The translations under genes were made by a program, and so were the position numbers. The notes under the pieces were generated by a model. The model ran no database searches, was not told the origin of the DNA, and was given only the letters and a program-made list of their open reading frames with translations. Below, one piece after another: positions 43,261-52,429 of a stretch of DNA of 64,000 bases. Numbering within the stretch: position 1 is the first letter of the stretch; the number at the start of each line of letters is the position of its first letter. This DNA is from Paenibacillus sp. JDR-2 (GTDB lineage Bacteria; Bacillota; Bacilli; Paenibacillales; Paenibacillaceae), in assembly GCF_000023585.1 (NCBI RefSeq), contig NC_012914.1:2116001-2180000 (forward strand). Direction: 5' to 3'.

Positions 43261-45933
43261 ATGCTTCGAGCACTTAAATTCAATATCAGAACCAAGATTG
43301 CAATCGGATATTTCCTTATTCTTATCTGTTTAGGGGCTTCGATTGTAACGGTGACGGACCGCATAGAGGCACTGCAAAATGAAGTGGAGACGATAACAAC
43401 CCGGGATGTGGAGGTTCATAACCTGATTGCTTCCATTCAATATGATGCGATCAGCATGGAGACGGCCCAGCGCGGTTATATCATTACGGGCGAAAAAAGT
43501 TATCTGGATCCCTATGATAAAGGCAAGTCGCAGTGGGAATCCAATTATAGCAGTCTATACGCGTACGTCTCCGATAATCCTAGCACGCAGAAGCAGCTGG
43601 AAGAAATTAAGTTGAGCATCCAGGAATGGATTAACAAAGCGGCGGAGCCGACAATTGCAATGAAACAGGAAGGAAGAGAGGCGGACATTATCGCCTTTTT
43701 CCAGGATGATGTGGGCAAGCAGCAAATGGACGATCTCCGTTCCAAATTCGACGCGATCGGGAATCAGGAAGTTCAGGCGACCAAGCTGCACATTATGGAT
43801 TTGGAAAATAAAAACCGGATCCTTACCGTCGGAATCTACCTGCTGCTGCTGGCCGCAACCATTATTTCGTTTATGATTGTATCCTTTGTGTCCGGCTCTA
43901 TTGTCAAAACGATTAAGCAGGTCGTGGAGACGATTAAGGAAATCGCTTCTTCAGGCGGCAATTTGGCAACCCGGATCAAGGTCAACACAAGAGACGAGAT
44001 CAAGGACCTTGGCGATGCAACCAACGAGCTGCTTGCAAGCTTAGAAGCGAATAGCTGGATTCAGGCCAAGGTTGCGGAAGTCGCAACGATGACGCAGGGG
44101 ATTAACGACCTGCAGGAGTTGGCCCGGACTTTTCTAACGAAGGTCGCACCGATGGTGAATGCGTCTTACGGCGTGTTTTACATCCGTAAAGGGGCAGGCG
44201 ATCAGCAACGTCTGGAAAAGCTGGCTTCATACGCCAGCTCCGGGGAAGATGGCGGCAAGTCCGATATCCGTTTTGGAGAAGGACTGGCAGGTCAATGCGC
44301 AGTTGAAAAGCGAATCTTCCTTATTAATCAGACGAAGGATCATAGGCCTCTTATTTCAACCGGACTATTTCAGCTGGAGCCGCGAAGTATACTTATCGTG
44401 CCCATCGAATATGAGGACAGGCTGGAAGCCGTTATCGAATTTGCTTCGCTTGAGTCATTCACCTCCCAGCACCTGAAGCTGATGGAAGAGGTCGAAAAAG
44501 ATTTCGGCATAGCGGTTAACAATGTAGCCGGACGTATGGAAGTCGAGCGTCTGTTAAGCGAATCCCAGGTGTTAACCGAAGAGTTGCAAATGCAGCAAGA
44601 AGAGATGCGAATGACAACCGAGCATCTGGAAGAGCAATATCTGGTGGCCGAGCAGAAGACCAAAGAGCTCGAGAAAGCGAAGGAAGAGTTGGAGGATTAC
44701 TCCGAGCAGCTGGAGAAAAGCTCGCAGTACAAGTCTAATTTCCTTGCGAATATGTCGCATGAGCTACGTACGCCGCTTAATAGCATTCTGATTTTATCTC
44801 AGCTGCTGGCCGAGAATGAGAACCATACTTTAAACGAAGACGAAGAAGGTTATGCTAAAGTTATCCATACTTCGGGTACGGATTTGCTCAAGCTAATCGA
44901 CGATATTCTGGATCTGTCGAAGATTGAAGCGGGGAAAGTTATTTTGACCGTGGACGAAGTGAATCTGACGGAAATTCCGGAGCTTATGAAGCTGACCTTT
45001 AATCCTATAGCGGAAAAAAGAGGAGTTGGCTTTGCGATCGACATGGCCGAGAGCCTTCCTGCCGTATGGTACACGGATGGCCAACGCCTGCAGCAGATTT
45101 TGAAAAATCTGCTGTCCAACGCCTTCAAGTTTACGGAGCAGGGTTCCGTTCGATTAGGATTTGATTATACGGATGACGGGATGCTGGCAATTTCCGTGAC
45201 GGACACGGGAATCGGTATTCCAAAGGACAAGCAGAAGCTGATCTTTGAAGCCTTCCAGCAGGTGGACGGCAAGACGAACCGGATTTACGGCGGAACGGGT
45301 CTAGGGTTGTCCATCTGTAACGAGTTTGTGAAGCTGCTGGGCGGGTCCATCCAGCTCGATAGTACGCTTGGCGAAGGCAGCTGCTTTACCGTCTATCTGC
45401 CTCTGCTTAGTCAAGAAATGGTTGATATCATTCAAATGGCTCAAATGGAAGCATCTGCGGCCATTGAGATTACGGGCACGGAGCAGGCAGAAGAGACGCG
45501 GCCGTCTGTAGAGGAAGCAGCGGAAGAGCAGATCGCCGGCAGCGTCTTTGCAGGGAAGAAGGTACTGCTGGTTGAAGACGACGCGCGTAATGTGTTCGCG
45601 CTCGTTAACGCGCTGGAGAACAAAAAGATGCAGGTGACGGTTGCGGGCAACGGCAGGGCGTGCATGGATCTTTTAAAAGATAATAAAGACTTTGATCTTG
45701 TTCTGATGGACATTATGATGCCGCTTATGGATGGGTACGAGACGATGAGGGAGATGCGCAAGCAGCCGGAGCTGCAGGCGATGCCGATTATCGCGCTGAC
45801 GGCTAAAGCGATGAAGTCCGACCGTGACAAGTGTCTCGAAGCGGGTGCTTCGGATTACATCAGCAAGCCATTACAGATGGATCAATTGTATTCGCTTATG
45901 CAGGTATGGCTGACGAAGCAGGTGGGGAACTAA
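43261..45933 (+). CDS. CHASE3 hybrid sensor histidine kinase, RsbK-like
   Basis: 890 residues: TM1 (~12-34), extracellular CHASE3 (~40-185), TM2 (~191-213), HAMP (~214-265), GAF (~285-425), coiled coil (~430-495), HisKA with H500 in MSHELRTPLN, HATPase (~610-720), and a C-terminal receiver with phospho-acceptor D817 in LMDIMMP. This is the layout of RsbK, which activates sigma-B in the Bacillus cereus group. It is divergent from the sigB operon and coupled to a CheR-type methyltransferase, as RsbK is to RsbM. An extended -10 (TGGTATAAT, 43219-43227) and AAGGAG precede the start. Confidence 0.88.
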   Translation: MLRALKFNIRTKIAIGYFLILICLGASIVTVTDRIEALQNEVETITTRDVEVHNLIASIQYDAISMETAQRGYIITGEKSYLDPYDKGKSQWESNYSSLYAYVSDNPSTQKQLEEIKLSIQEWINKAAEPTIAMKQEGREADIIAFFQDDVGKQQMDDLRSKFDAIGNQEVQATKLHIMDLENKNRILTVGIYLLLLAATIISFMIVSFVSGSIVKTIKQVVETIKEIASSGGNLATRIKVNTRDEIKDLGDATNELLASLEANSWIQAKVAEVATMTQGINDLQELARTFLTKVAPMVNASYGVFYIRKGAGDQQRLEKLASYASSGEDGGKSDIRFGEGLAGQCAVEKRIFLINQTKDHRPLISTGLFQLEPRSILIVPIEYEDRLEAVIEFASLESFTSQHLKLMEEVEKDFGIAVNNVAGRMEVERLLSESQVLTEELQMQQEEMRMTTEHLEEQYLVAEQKTKELEKAKEELEDYSEQLEKSSQYKSNFLANMSHELRTPLNSILILSQLLAENENHTLNEDEEGYAKVIHTSGTDLLKLIDDILDLSKIEAGKVILTVDEVNLTEIPELMKLTFNPIAEKRGVGFAIDMAESLPAVWYTDGQRLQQILKNLLSNAFKFTEQGSVRLGFDYTDDGMLAISVTDTGIGIPKDKQKLIFEAFQQVDGKTNRIYGGTGLGLSICNEFVKLLGGSIQLDSTLGEGSCFTVYLPLLSQEMVDIIQMAQMEASAAIEITGTEQAEETRPSVEEAAEEQIAGSVFAGKKVLLVEDDARNVFALVNALENKKMQVTVAGNGRACMDLLKDNKDFDLVLMDIMMPLMDGYETMREMRKQPELQAMPIIALTAKAMKSDRDKCLEAGASDYISKPLQMDQLYSLMQVWLTKQVGN

Positions 45934-46803
45934 ATGGACAATCAGCAGCACTTTGATTTACCGGATCATACGCTCGATGAACTGCCGGCTAACGAATGGG
46001 AAGACATTGAGATTGAACTGTTGATTGAAGGACTGTTCCGTGCATACGGTTATGATTTCCGTCATTACTTGAGATCCTCCCTCAGGCGGCGGATACGGAA
46101 CCGGATGTATATGGACGGCGTGCAGACCGTTACCGGAATGCTGGAAAAGGTTCTGCATGAGCCTGATTATGTCCATAAGCTGTCCAATGATTTCTCCATT
46201 AAAGTAACGGAGATGTTCCGTGATCCAAGCTTTTTCCGGGCATTCCGCGAGCGCGCGGTACCGCTGCTTGGCAAATTGCCGGAAATCCGGATTTGGCATG
46301 CGGGTTGTTCAACAGGCGAAGAAGTGTATTCCATGGCTATTCTGCTGCAGGAGCAAGGACTGCTCGAGAAGGCCAGAATATACGCGACCGATATGAGCGA
46401 GCGTGCCATTGAGCAGGCGAAGGAAGGGAAGTTCCCGCTGAAGCGGATGCAGACGTTTACCAAAAACTATATGCAGGCCGGCGGAACAAAAGAGTTCTCG
46501 GCTTATTACACGGTTGAAAGGGATTATGCGGTATTTGATCCTTCATTGGCGCAGCATATGATGTTCGCCCAGCACAACCTGGCAACGGACAGTACGTTTA
46601 ATGAATTTCATGTGATCTTGTGTCGCAATGTCATGATTTACTTTAATCCCGAGCTGCAGGACCGCGTACACAGGCTGTTCCATGACAGCTTAACCGAGGC
46701 GGGAATATTGGGACTAGGCAGTATGGAATACCTGATCGCTCCTTGGAAGCAGCATTACGAGGAGCTTGCCGACGGCGAGCGGTTGTTTGTGAAAAAGGAT
46801 TAG
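45934..46803 (+). CDS. CheR-type methyltransferase, RsbM-like
   Basis: 289 residues: an N-terminal CheR helical domain (~1-95) and a SAM-binding domain with WHAGCSTGEEVYS (~120-132) and CRNVMIYF. It starts immediately after the kinase stop codon, with no gap. In B. cereus the CheR homologue RsbM methylates RsbK to hold sigma-B off; the same pairing here argues for that role. There is no chemoreceptor or CheB nearby, so a chemotaxis role is unlikely. Confidence 0.88.
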   Translation: MDNQQHFDLPDHTLDELPANEWEDIEIELLIEGLFRAYGYDFRHYLRSSLRRRIRNRMYMDGVQTVTGMLEKVLHEPDYVHKLSNDFSIKVTEMFRDPSFFRAFRERAVPLLGKLPEIRIWHAGCSTGEEVYSMAILLQEQGLLEKARIYATDMSERAIEQAKEGKFPLKRMQTFTKNYMQAGGTKEFSAYYTVERDYAVFDPSLAQHMMFAQHNLATDSTFNEFHVILCRNVMIYFNPELQDRVHRLFHDSLTEAGILGLGSMEYLIAPWKQHYEELADGERLFVKKD

Positions 46804-46811
46804 AGATATAC

Positions 46812-46858
46812 GGCTCCGGCTGTTGGATGATGATAGATCCGGCAGCCGGAGTTTTGTT
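46812..46858 (+). terminator. Terminator after the RsbK/RsbM-like pair
   Basis: CTCCGGCTG and CAGCCGGAG flank a ~20-nt loop and are followed by TTTTGTTG. Confidence 0.7.
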
Positions 46859-46926
46859 GTTTATAGGTTATTCATAGTATGATAAAATTTTTAATTAATC
46901 GATTTGTTAAATAAATAGAAGCGAGT

Positions 46927-48120
46927 GTGAGCAGATTGAATACCCCAAAAACGAAACAAGGAAAAAACCTGGAAGACATTCAGGAAATGAATCGCTCGCT
47001 TCTTATTCGCCTGATGAGGAAGCGGCAGCAGGTGTGTACACGCGCGGAGTTAACGCAAGAGTCCGGACTTAATCAATCCACAATTACGAATATAATCAAC
47101 GAGCTGATTAACTGGGGGCTTGTTGTGGAGACTGGCGTCATCGAAGGGAAAAAGGGTCGTAGATCCATTGGCATTCGCTTAAACAACGAGCCGTTTAAGG
47201 TTGTAGGCATACGGCTTTCCCGTAAATCGATTACGGTTGCCCTATACGATCTAGGCGGAAAGGAGTATGGCAGCAAGCAGGTCTCGATCCGTAATCTGGA
47301 AGGGTCCGATACGGCGTTTGCCAAGATGAAAGGCCTGATTGCCGAGATTATCGAACCGCATAAGGAAACGGTTAGAGCTATCGGAATTGCCACGCCCGGA
47401 CCGCTTTTCCGCAGTGAAGGCCGAATCGCCCTGATGACCGAGTTTCCCGGCTGGGAAAAGATTAATATTCAAGATGAGCTGAATCAGGAGTTTGGCTTGC
47501 CTGTTTATATTGAACATGACGCCAAGGCCGGAGCATTGGCCCATTGGTGGTTCAGTGAACCCCACCAAGATCATGGCGTTATGGTATACGTAGCTGCCGG
47601 GCAGGGGGTAGGAGCAGGCATTGTCATGGACGGCAAAGTATACAGGGGAACGCTTGGCATGGCCGGTGAAATCGGACATATGAGCATCGATTACAACGGT
47701 CCGTTATGCGAGTGCGGTCATAAAGGCTGCCTTGAGCTTTATTGTTCCACAACCGCGCTTCTGAAAAAATTGAATAAAGAGTATTCCGCTCTTCCGTCCG
47801 TTTGGAAAGCGGTACAACAAGAGGATTCCGCGACCGTTGAAGCTGTCCGAAGCGCGTCTTGGTTCCTTGGCTTTGGACTAGTTAATATCATCAATACGTT
47901 TAACCCGAACCGGATCATCATAGGTGATGAATTGTCTAATGCGGGAGATCTTGTGCTTCAGACGATTAGAGAAGTTATCGATTCCAATGCTCTTCCGGTT
48001 GTATCAAGCCGGGTCACGCTTGAATTAGCTTCACCCGCTGTAGACGATATTCTGGTAGGAGCTGCAACAACCGCCATTGACAGCTTGCTGACCCAACCTT
48101 CCGTCTTATTCCGGCAATAG
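46927..48120 (+). CDS. ROK-family repressor (XylR-like)
   Basis: 397 residues: winged-helix N-terminus (TQESGLNQSTITNIINELI as recognition region) and ROK domain with EHDAKAGA, GAGIVMDGKVYRG and zinc motif CECGHKGCLE near residue 261. The start is GTG 46927 (or TTG 46936); the ribosome site is weak either way. It lies upstream of a xylulokinase-like gene with a palindrome inside its promoter, the probable target. Confidence 0.9.
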   Translation: MSRLNTPKTKQGKNLEDIQEMNRSLLIRLMRKRQQVCTRAELTQESGLNQSTITNIINELINWGLVVETGVIEGKKGRRSIGIRLNNEPFKVVGIRLSRKSITVALYDLGGKEYGSKQVSIRNLEGSDTAFAKMKGLIAEIIEPHKETVRAIGIATPGPLFRSEGRIALMTEFPGWEKINIQDELNQEFGLPVYIEHDAKAGALAHWWFSEPHQDHGVMVYVAAGQGVGAGIVMDGKVYRGTLGMAGEIGHMSIDYNGPLCECGHKGCLELYCSTTALLKKLNKEYSALPSVWKAVQQEDSATVEAVRSASWFLGFGLVNIINTFNPNRIIIGDELSNAGDLVLQTIREVIDSNALPVVSSRVTLELASPAVDDILVGAATTAIDSLLTQPSVLFRQ

Positions 48121-48121
48121 G

Positions 48122-48150
48122 CCTTAGTAAAATTACTAAGGTCTTTTTTT
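48122..48150 (+). terminator. Terminator after the ROK gene
   Basis: CCTTAGTAA and TTACTAAGG (very short loop) followed by TCTTTTTTT. Confidence 0.85.
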
Positions 48151-48160
48151 AATTTAATAC

Positions 48161-48204
48161 TTGATCAAATCAATTAATTGATTTATAGTAACAATAGATC
48201 AAGT
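48161..48204 (+). promoter_or_regulatory. ROK-controlled promoter of the xylulokinase operon
   Basis: TTGATC (48161-48166), 17 nt, TATAGT (48184-48189). The spacer holds the 18-bp perfect palindrome AAATCAATTAATTGATTT (48167-48184). An outer inverted pair ACTTGATC (48159-48166) / GATCAAGT (48197-48204) encloses it. A bound repressor would lie directly between -35 and -10. Confidence 0.75.
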
Positions 48205-48246
48205 AAATTTTTACATATTCGCCGCAGCGGAGGGAGCTTTGAAGGA

Positions 48247-49746
48247 ATGAGCGTATTACTAGGAATTGATATCGGGACTTCAAGCGTTAAGTCTCTGCTT
48301 ATGGATGCAGAGGGCAACGTGATTGCTTTCTCGCAGATTGAATACGATATCACCATTCCGTCACCTGGCTATGCGGAGCAGGATCCGGAAGTCTGGTGGA
48401 GTCTTGTTTGCCGGACAGCCGCACTTGCACTCGGTCAGGCGAATATCGAGGCAGACAGAATTTCAGGTATTGGTCTATCTGGACAAATGCATGGCTTAGT
48501 TGCCCTCGACCGGCATCATAACGTGATTAGACCGGCGATCATCTGGTGTGATCAGCGTTCCACCGGAGAAACGGTAGAGCTTAACCGGCTATTTAGCCAA
48601 GAGGAGCTTGGCGGGCTTATTCAGAATCCGGTAGCTGCCGGCTTCCAGCTGCCATCGCTGATGTGGCTAAGAGAGCATGAACCCGAAAGTTATGGGAAAA
48701 TTACGCATGTGATGCTGCCCAAGGATTACATCCGCTTCCGGCTCACCGGTGAGATTGGCGTCGATACAACCGATGCATCAGGTACTTCCGCTTACGATGT
48801 GGCAGGCAGGAACTGGGCCGTATCGCTGCTGAACAGGGCTGGAATAGATGCCGCCATATTCCCTGCCCCAGGCGAACCATGGGAGATCGCCGGACAGGTA
48901 TGCTCAATGGCTGCGGCAACGAGCCCTTTGAAACAAGGAACACCCGTTGTTTATGGCGGGGCAGATCAAGCGATGCAGGCTATCGGAAACGGTATCCTTG
49001 CACCGGGTATCGTATCTTGCACGATTGGGACGGGGGGCCAGTTATTTACTCCGATTGACACCCCGGTGTACGACCCGTTATTGCGTACGCATACCTATGT
49101 TCATGCCGCTCCAGGCAAATGGTATCTGCTCGGAGCATCGATGAGCGCGGGGCTTTCCTTGAGGTGGCTGGCCGGCAAGATTCTGGGCCGCAATGATTAC
49201 GAGCAGCTCGACCTTGAGGCGGCTGCAGTCGCGGCAGGCAGCGAGGGCTTGTTGTTCTTGCCTTACTTGGCAGGCGACCGCACGCCGCATATGGATGCGT
49301 ACGCCAAAGGGATGTTTTTTGGACTCGCCCTTAACCACGGCTACGAGCATATGGTTCGCTCCGTGATGGAGGGAGTTGGCTATTCCATGCGGGATAGTCT
49401 GGAGATTTTTAAAAAGCTTGGCGTACGGATGGATCGAATCATCGTCTCCGGCGGCGGGGCCAAAAGCCAATTGTGGAAACAAATTCTGGCGGATGTGCTG
49501 GGCACCGAGGTGTACACGAGTACGATGAAAGAGCAAGCCTGCGTGGGGGCTGCGATAATGGCCGGAGTAGGCACAGGGGTATATGCGAATGTAGAGCAAG
49601 CCATTGCCGTGATCGTCCGGATTCAAGAAGAACCAATCCGACCGCTTTCCGAAAACAGAGATGTTTATGCAAGACAATACGAAATCTACAAGCAGCTGTA
49701 TGCAAGCAACAAAGAGCTTTTTCCAATGCTGGGTCGACGCGATTAA
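48247..49746 (+). CDS. xylB: FGGY-family kinase, xylulokinase-like
   Basis: 499 residues with DIGTSSVKS at the N-terminus, GLSGQMHGLV (the xylulokinase signature near residue 80), WCDQRS, and SGGGAKSQLWKQI near residue 400. It should phosphorylate D-xylulose or a similar ketose. ATG 48247 is preceded by GAAGGA. Its partner here is a GH32 enzyme rather than xylose isomerase, so a ketose derived from fructose-like sugars is an open alternative. Confidence 0.85.
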   Translation: MSVLLGIDIGTSSVKSLLMDAEGNVIAFSQIEYDITIPSPGYAEQDPEVWWSLVCRTAALALGQANIEADRISGIGLSGQMHGLVALDRHHNVIRPAIIWCDQRSTGETVELNRLFSQEELGGLIQNPVAAGFQLPSLMWLREHEPESYGKITHVMLPKDYIRFRLTGEIGVDTTDASGTSAYDVAGRNWAVSLLNRAGIDAAIFPAPGEPWEIAGQVCSMAAATSPLKQGTPVVYGGADQAMQAIGNGILAPGIVSCTIGTGGQLFTPIDTPVYDPLLRTHTYVHAAPGKWYLLGASMSAGLSLRWLAGKILGRNDYEQLDLEAAAVAAGSEGLLFLPYLAGDRTPHMDAYAKGMFFGLALNHGYEHMVRSVMEGVGYSMRDSLEIFKKLGVRMDRIIVSGGGAKSQLWKQILADVLGTEVYTSTMKEQACVGAAIMAGVGTGVYANVEQAIAVIVRIQEEPIRPLSENRDVYARQYEIYKQLYASNKELFPMLGRRD

Positions 49747-49768
49747 CCAAATGGAGGGACAAACCGTG

Positions 49769-51631
49769 ATGAATCAATGGGAAATGCCTAGCCTGTTAAG
49801 GCTTGAGCAAGGGGAATCGGCAAAAGTAAACGAAGGCGCCGTAAACACGCTGGCTATTGGACTGGAGCTTTCGGAGCTGCTTGAAGGGGAATGGATTGTT
49901 GCGGGAAATGAAAGCGGAAGAGCTGCGGTACGCATCTATTCCGCTCGCGGGGCAGAAATGGAAGCGTTGTCAATCTGTGTGGATTGTTACACCGATGCAA
50001 GAGAAAAGCCTATACGGTTATCCGTTCCTTGGAGCGCGATAGGCGATGGCGAACATTCGATCCTTTGGCAATACGGCGGTCATTTTGCCCGTTTGTACGT
50101 GGATGGCGTATTGGTTGACGAAGATTGGCCGATGGGCTCATTGCTGCTGGACGGCGTTGTGCAAGTGCATGCCCACAAGGGGGTGCGGCAGGCAGGAATC
50201 TGGCGCGAGCTCTCATCTTCCATTAGCGCTGAGCCAAGCTTGATTGACCGGTATTTAGGGAAGGAACCGGAGTCTATCCAATACTGGAGGCCAAGAGGTT
50301 TCAATACCGGCGTTGGCGATTGCATGCCGTTCTTTGACGGACAGAACTATCGAATCTACTATTTGTTCGACCGCCGCGGGCATGCAAGCAAATGGGGGCT
50401 AGGCGCGCATCAATGGTCGCAGATCTCTACCTCTGACCTGCGCAATTGGGAGCATCATCCGATGGCCGTTGCCATTACGGAGGAAGGGGAAGGCTCCATC
50501 TGCACCGGTTCTGTTTTCCGCAAGGATGAACGCAGTTACTATGCCTTTTATGCGGTTAGGGCAGTCGACGGTTCGCCTGCGCAATTAACTTACGCGGTAA
50601 GCGAAGACGGAATCAGCTTTGCCAAGACGGGACGTAGCATCGGGCTTTCAGACCGGTATACGCTTCCGTCGGTTCGTGACCCTCATGTATTTCAGAGTGA
50701 AGACGGCAAGTACCATATGCTGATTACGACAAGCCTGATCGACAGCGGCAAAAATAAAGGGTGTCTGGCGCATCTCGAATCGGATGATCTGGAGAACTGG
50801 ACGGAGCTTGAGCCTTTTATCGTTCCCGGCTATCATGACGAGCCGGAGTGCTCGGACTGCTTCGAGTGGAACGGCTGGTATTATCTTATTTTTAGCAATG
50901 ACGGAACGGCTCGTTACCGGTATGCCCGCGATCTGAACGGACCTTGGCTGCGGCCGGCAATGGATGTGTTTGACGGTCCGCAATGGCGGGTGCCGAAGAC
51001 GGCGGCTTTCCCGGGAGACCGGCGAATTGCTGCAGGGTTTCTCTCGTCCCCGGGCAAGTACGGCGGAGAACTGATCCTGCGGGAAGTCGTGCAGCAGCCT
51101 GACGGATCCTTAGGGTTCAAGTTTGTGCCGGAATTGATGGAGCAATCAACCGCAGCGCCGAAGTTGCTTGAGGCGTTCCGTTTGGAAGGAGGTTCCGGAT
51201 GGGCGGATAAAGCTGCCGGACAGCCATCGGAATCCTATAGGCTGTCCTTCCAGGCGAAGCCTGAGGAACAAACGATGTACTTCGGATTTTCCGTAGCCGA
51301 TTCTTCTAACTATGCTTCTGGCTACGACGTGCGTTTTGAGCCGTCGCGGAGAAAAATCGGGATTCACCGCATTCATGCTTCTACCTTGCAAGAAGATGAA
51401 CTGTCCTCCATTTACGATGTGGATGGCCTGGATCAACCTCTTTCGGTTGAAGCCGTCATTAAGCCAGGCTGGATCGATTTATGCGTAAATGGTCATCGGA
51501 CGCTTATTTCCCGAATCGACATGCCATGCGGGCATCTTCGTTTCTTCGCTCAATTCGGTTCTGCCGAGTTTGCTTCCATACAGATAGAAGGGACAGAGGA
51601 GGCAGCCGGGCGGGAGGGGCAGGATGACTAG
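49769..51631 (+). CDS. Glycoside hydrolase family 32-type enzyme (fructan hydrolase-like)
   Basis: 620 residues: an N-terminal beta-sandwich-like stretch (~1-150), a five-blade propeller domain (~175-470), and a C-terminal sandwich. The GH32 acidic triad is readable as D184 (GDCMPFF), D304 (RDPHV) and E360 (EPECSD). No signal peptide, so it acts inside the cell on imported beta-fructosides. ATG 49769 follows ATGGAGGGA; a longer frame upstream overlaps xylB. The transporter that followed is now degraded. Confidence 0.83.
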   Translation: MNQWEMPSLLRLEQGESAKVNEGAVNTLAIGLELSELLEGEWIVAGNESGRAAVRIYSARGAEMEALSICVDCYTDAREKPIRLSVPWSAIGDGEHSILWQYGGHFARLYVDGVLVDEDWPMGSLLLDGVVQVHAHKGVRQAGIWRELSSSISAEPSLIDRYLGKEPESIQYWRPRGFNTGVGDCMPFFDGQNYRIYYLFDRRGHASKWGLGAHQWSQISTSDLRNWEHHPMAVAITEEGEGSICTGSVFRKDERSYYAFYAVRAVDGSPAQLTYAVSEDGISFAKTGRSIGLSDRYTLPSVRDPHVFQSEDGKYHMLITTSLIDSGKNKGCLAHLESDDLENWTELEPFIVPGYHDEPECSDCFEWNGWYYLIFSNDGTARYRYARDLNGPWLRPAMDVFDGPQWRVPKTAAFPGDRRIAAGFLSSPGKYGGELILREVVQQPDGSLGFKFVPELMEQSTAAPKLLEAFRLEGGSGWADKAAGQPSESYRLSFQAKPEEQTMYFGFSVADSSNYASGYDVRFEPSRRKIGIHRIHASTLQEDELSSIYDVDGLDQPLSVEAVIKPGWIDLCVNGHRTLISRIDMPCGHLRFFAQFGSAEFASIQIEGTEEAAGREGQDD

Positions 51632-51640
51632 GCTGGGGAG

Positions 51641-52009
51641 GATAGCCAAGGGCTGGGCTTTAGCGCCATTATTTATCTGGCTGCACTCAGCGCCGTTAAT
51701 CCGGAGCTTCACGAGGTTGCTATCGTAGACGGAGCGTCCAAGCTGAAACGGATCCGGATCATCATTATGTTCATTCTTGGGATCGGCAGCATCTTGTCCG
51801 TAGGCTGGGAGAAGGCTTTCTTAATGCAGCAGGGGATGAACCTGAAGGCCTCCGAGATTATTTCTACCTATGTCTACAAAATTGGGTTATTAAATGCGCA
51901 GTACAGCATGGCAACAGCCATCGGCCTGTTTAATTCACTCATTAACTTTACACTGCTAATTCTGTCAAACAGCTTGTCCAAGCGGGTGATGGGAAGCAGC
52001 CTGTGGTAA
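51641..52009 (+). pseudogene. Remnant of an LplB-like ABC permease
   Basis: Directly after the GH32 stop, the same frame encodes GLGFSAIIYLAALSAVNPEL, then VDGASKLKRI, and runs to the usual LplB end (SKRVMGSSLW). The first two-thirds of the gene are missing, and an in-frame deletion of about nine codons removes the end of the EAA loop (KRI joins directly to IIIMFILG). There is no start codon for the full fragment. Confidence 0.88.
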
Positions 52010-52021
52010 AGGAGGATGAAA

Positions 52022-52243
52022 ATGAAGGCGCTTACAATTAATGATCGTCTATTTACGATCTTTATTTACAGCCTGATGGCGCTTATCAGCATCAGTATTT
52101 TATACCCGCTGTATTTTATCGTCGTAGCTTCGTTTACGGATCCAAACGTTGTAAATAATGGCGGTATTCTGCTCTATCCTTCCAAGTTACTTTGACGGAT
52201 ATAACAAAATATTCGAATACAAACCGCTTTGGACCGGTTATGC
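52022..52243 (+). pseudogene. Remnant of a YtcP-like ABC permease, frameshifted
   Basis: ATG 52022 with a fine AAAGGAGG site starts a normal permease N-terminus (ILYPLYFIVVASFTDP). A one-base frameshift near 52195 gives a premature TGA; in the other frame the homology continues (FDGYNKIFEYKPLWTGY) until it stops abruptly near 52243. Confidence 0.85.
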
Positions 52244-52352
52244 CGGTATTCTACAAGGACGTTTGGGCAACCGGTTCGCTCCGGGTGCGGAGACGACAAG
52301 AGCGGAAGCCGTTACGGTAATTTTGAGAGTTTTAGAATTTATGGAGAAGTAA
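52244..52352 (+). pseudogene. C-terminal fragment of an SLH-domain protein fused to the permease remnant
   Basis: From about 52244 the frame reads GILQGRLGNRFAPGAETTRA, then EAVTVILRVL, the end of a typical third SLH repeat, and stops at 52352. The rest of that gene is absent, so a deletion joined two unrelated genes here. Confidence 0.85.
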
Positions 52353-52357
52353 GCTAG

Positions 52358-52407
52358 CGGGGCAGCCTCTCATTCTTCGATATGAAGAAGGGGCTGCCCT
52401 TCTTTTT
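52358..52407 (+). terminator. Terminator after the SLH remnant
   Basis: GGGGCAGCC and GGCTGCCC with inner TTCTTC/GAAGAA pairing, followed by TTCTTTTTT. Confidence 0.88.
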
Positions 52408-52429
52408 TCTATAGCTTCTTATCGATAGC

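Noticed and set aside
41008..46803. CheR gene and hybrid kinase as part of a chemotaxis operon
   Set aside because: No receptor, CheA, CheW or CheB is present, and the pair sits beside rsbW-sigB, where an RsbK/RsbM role fits better.
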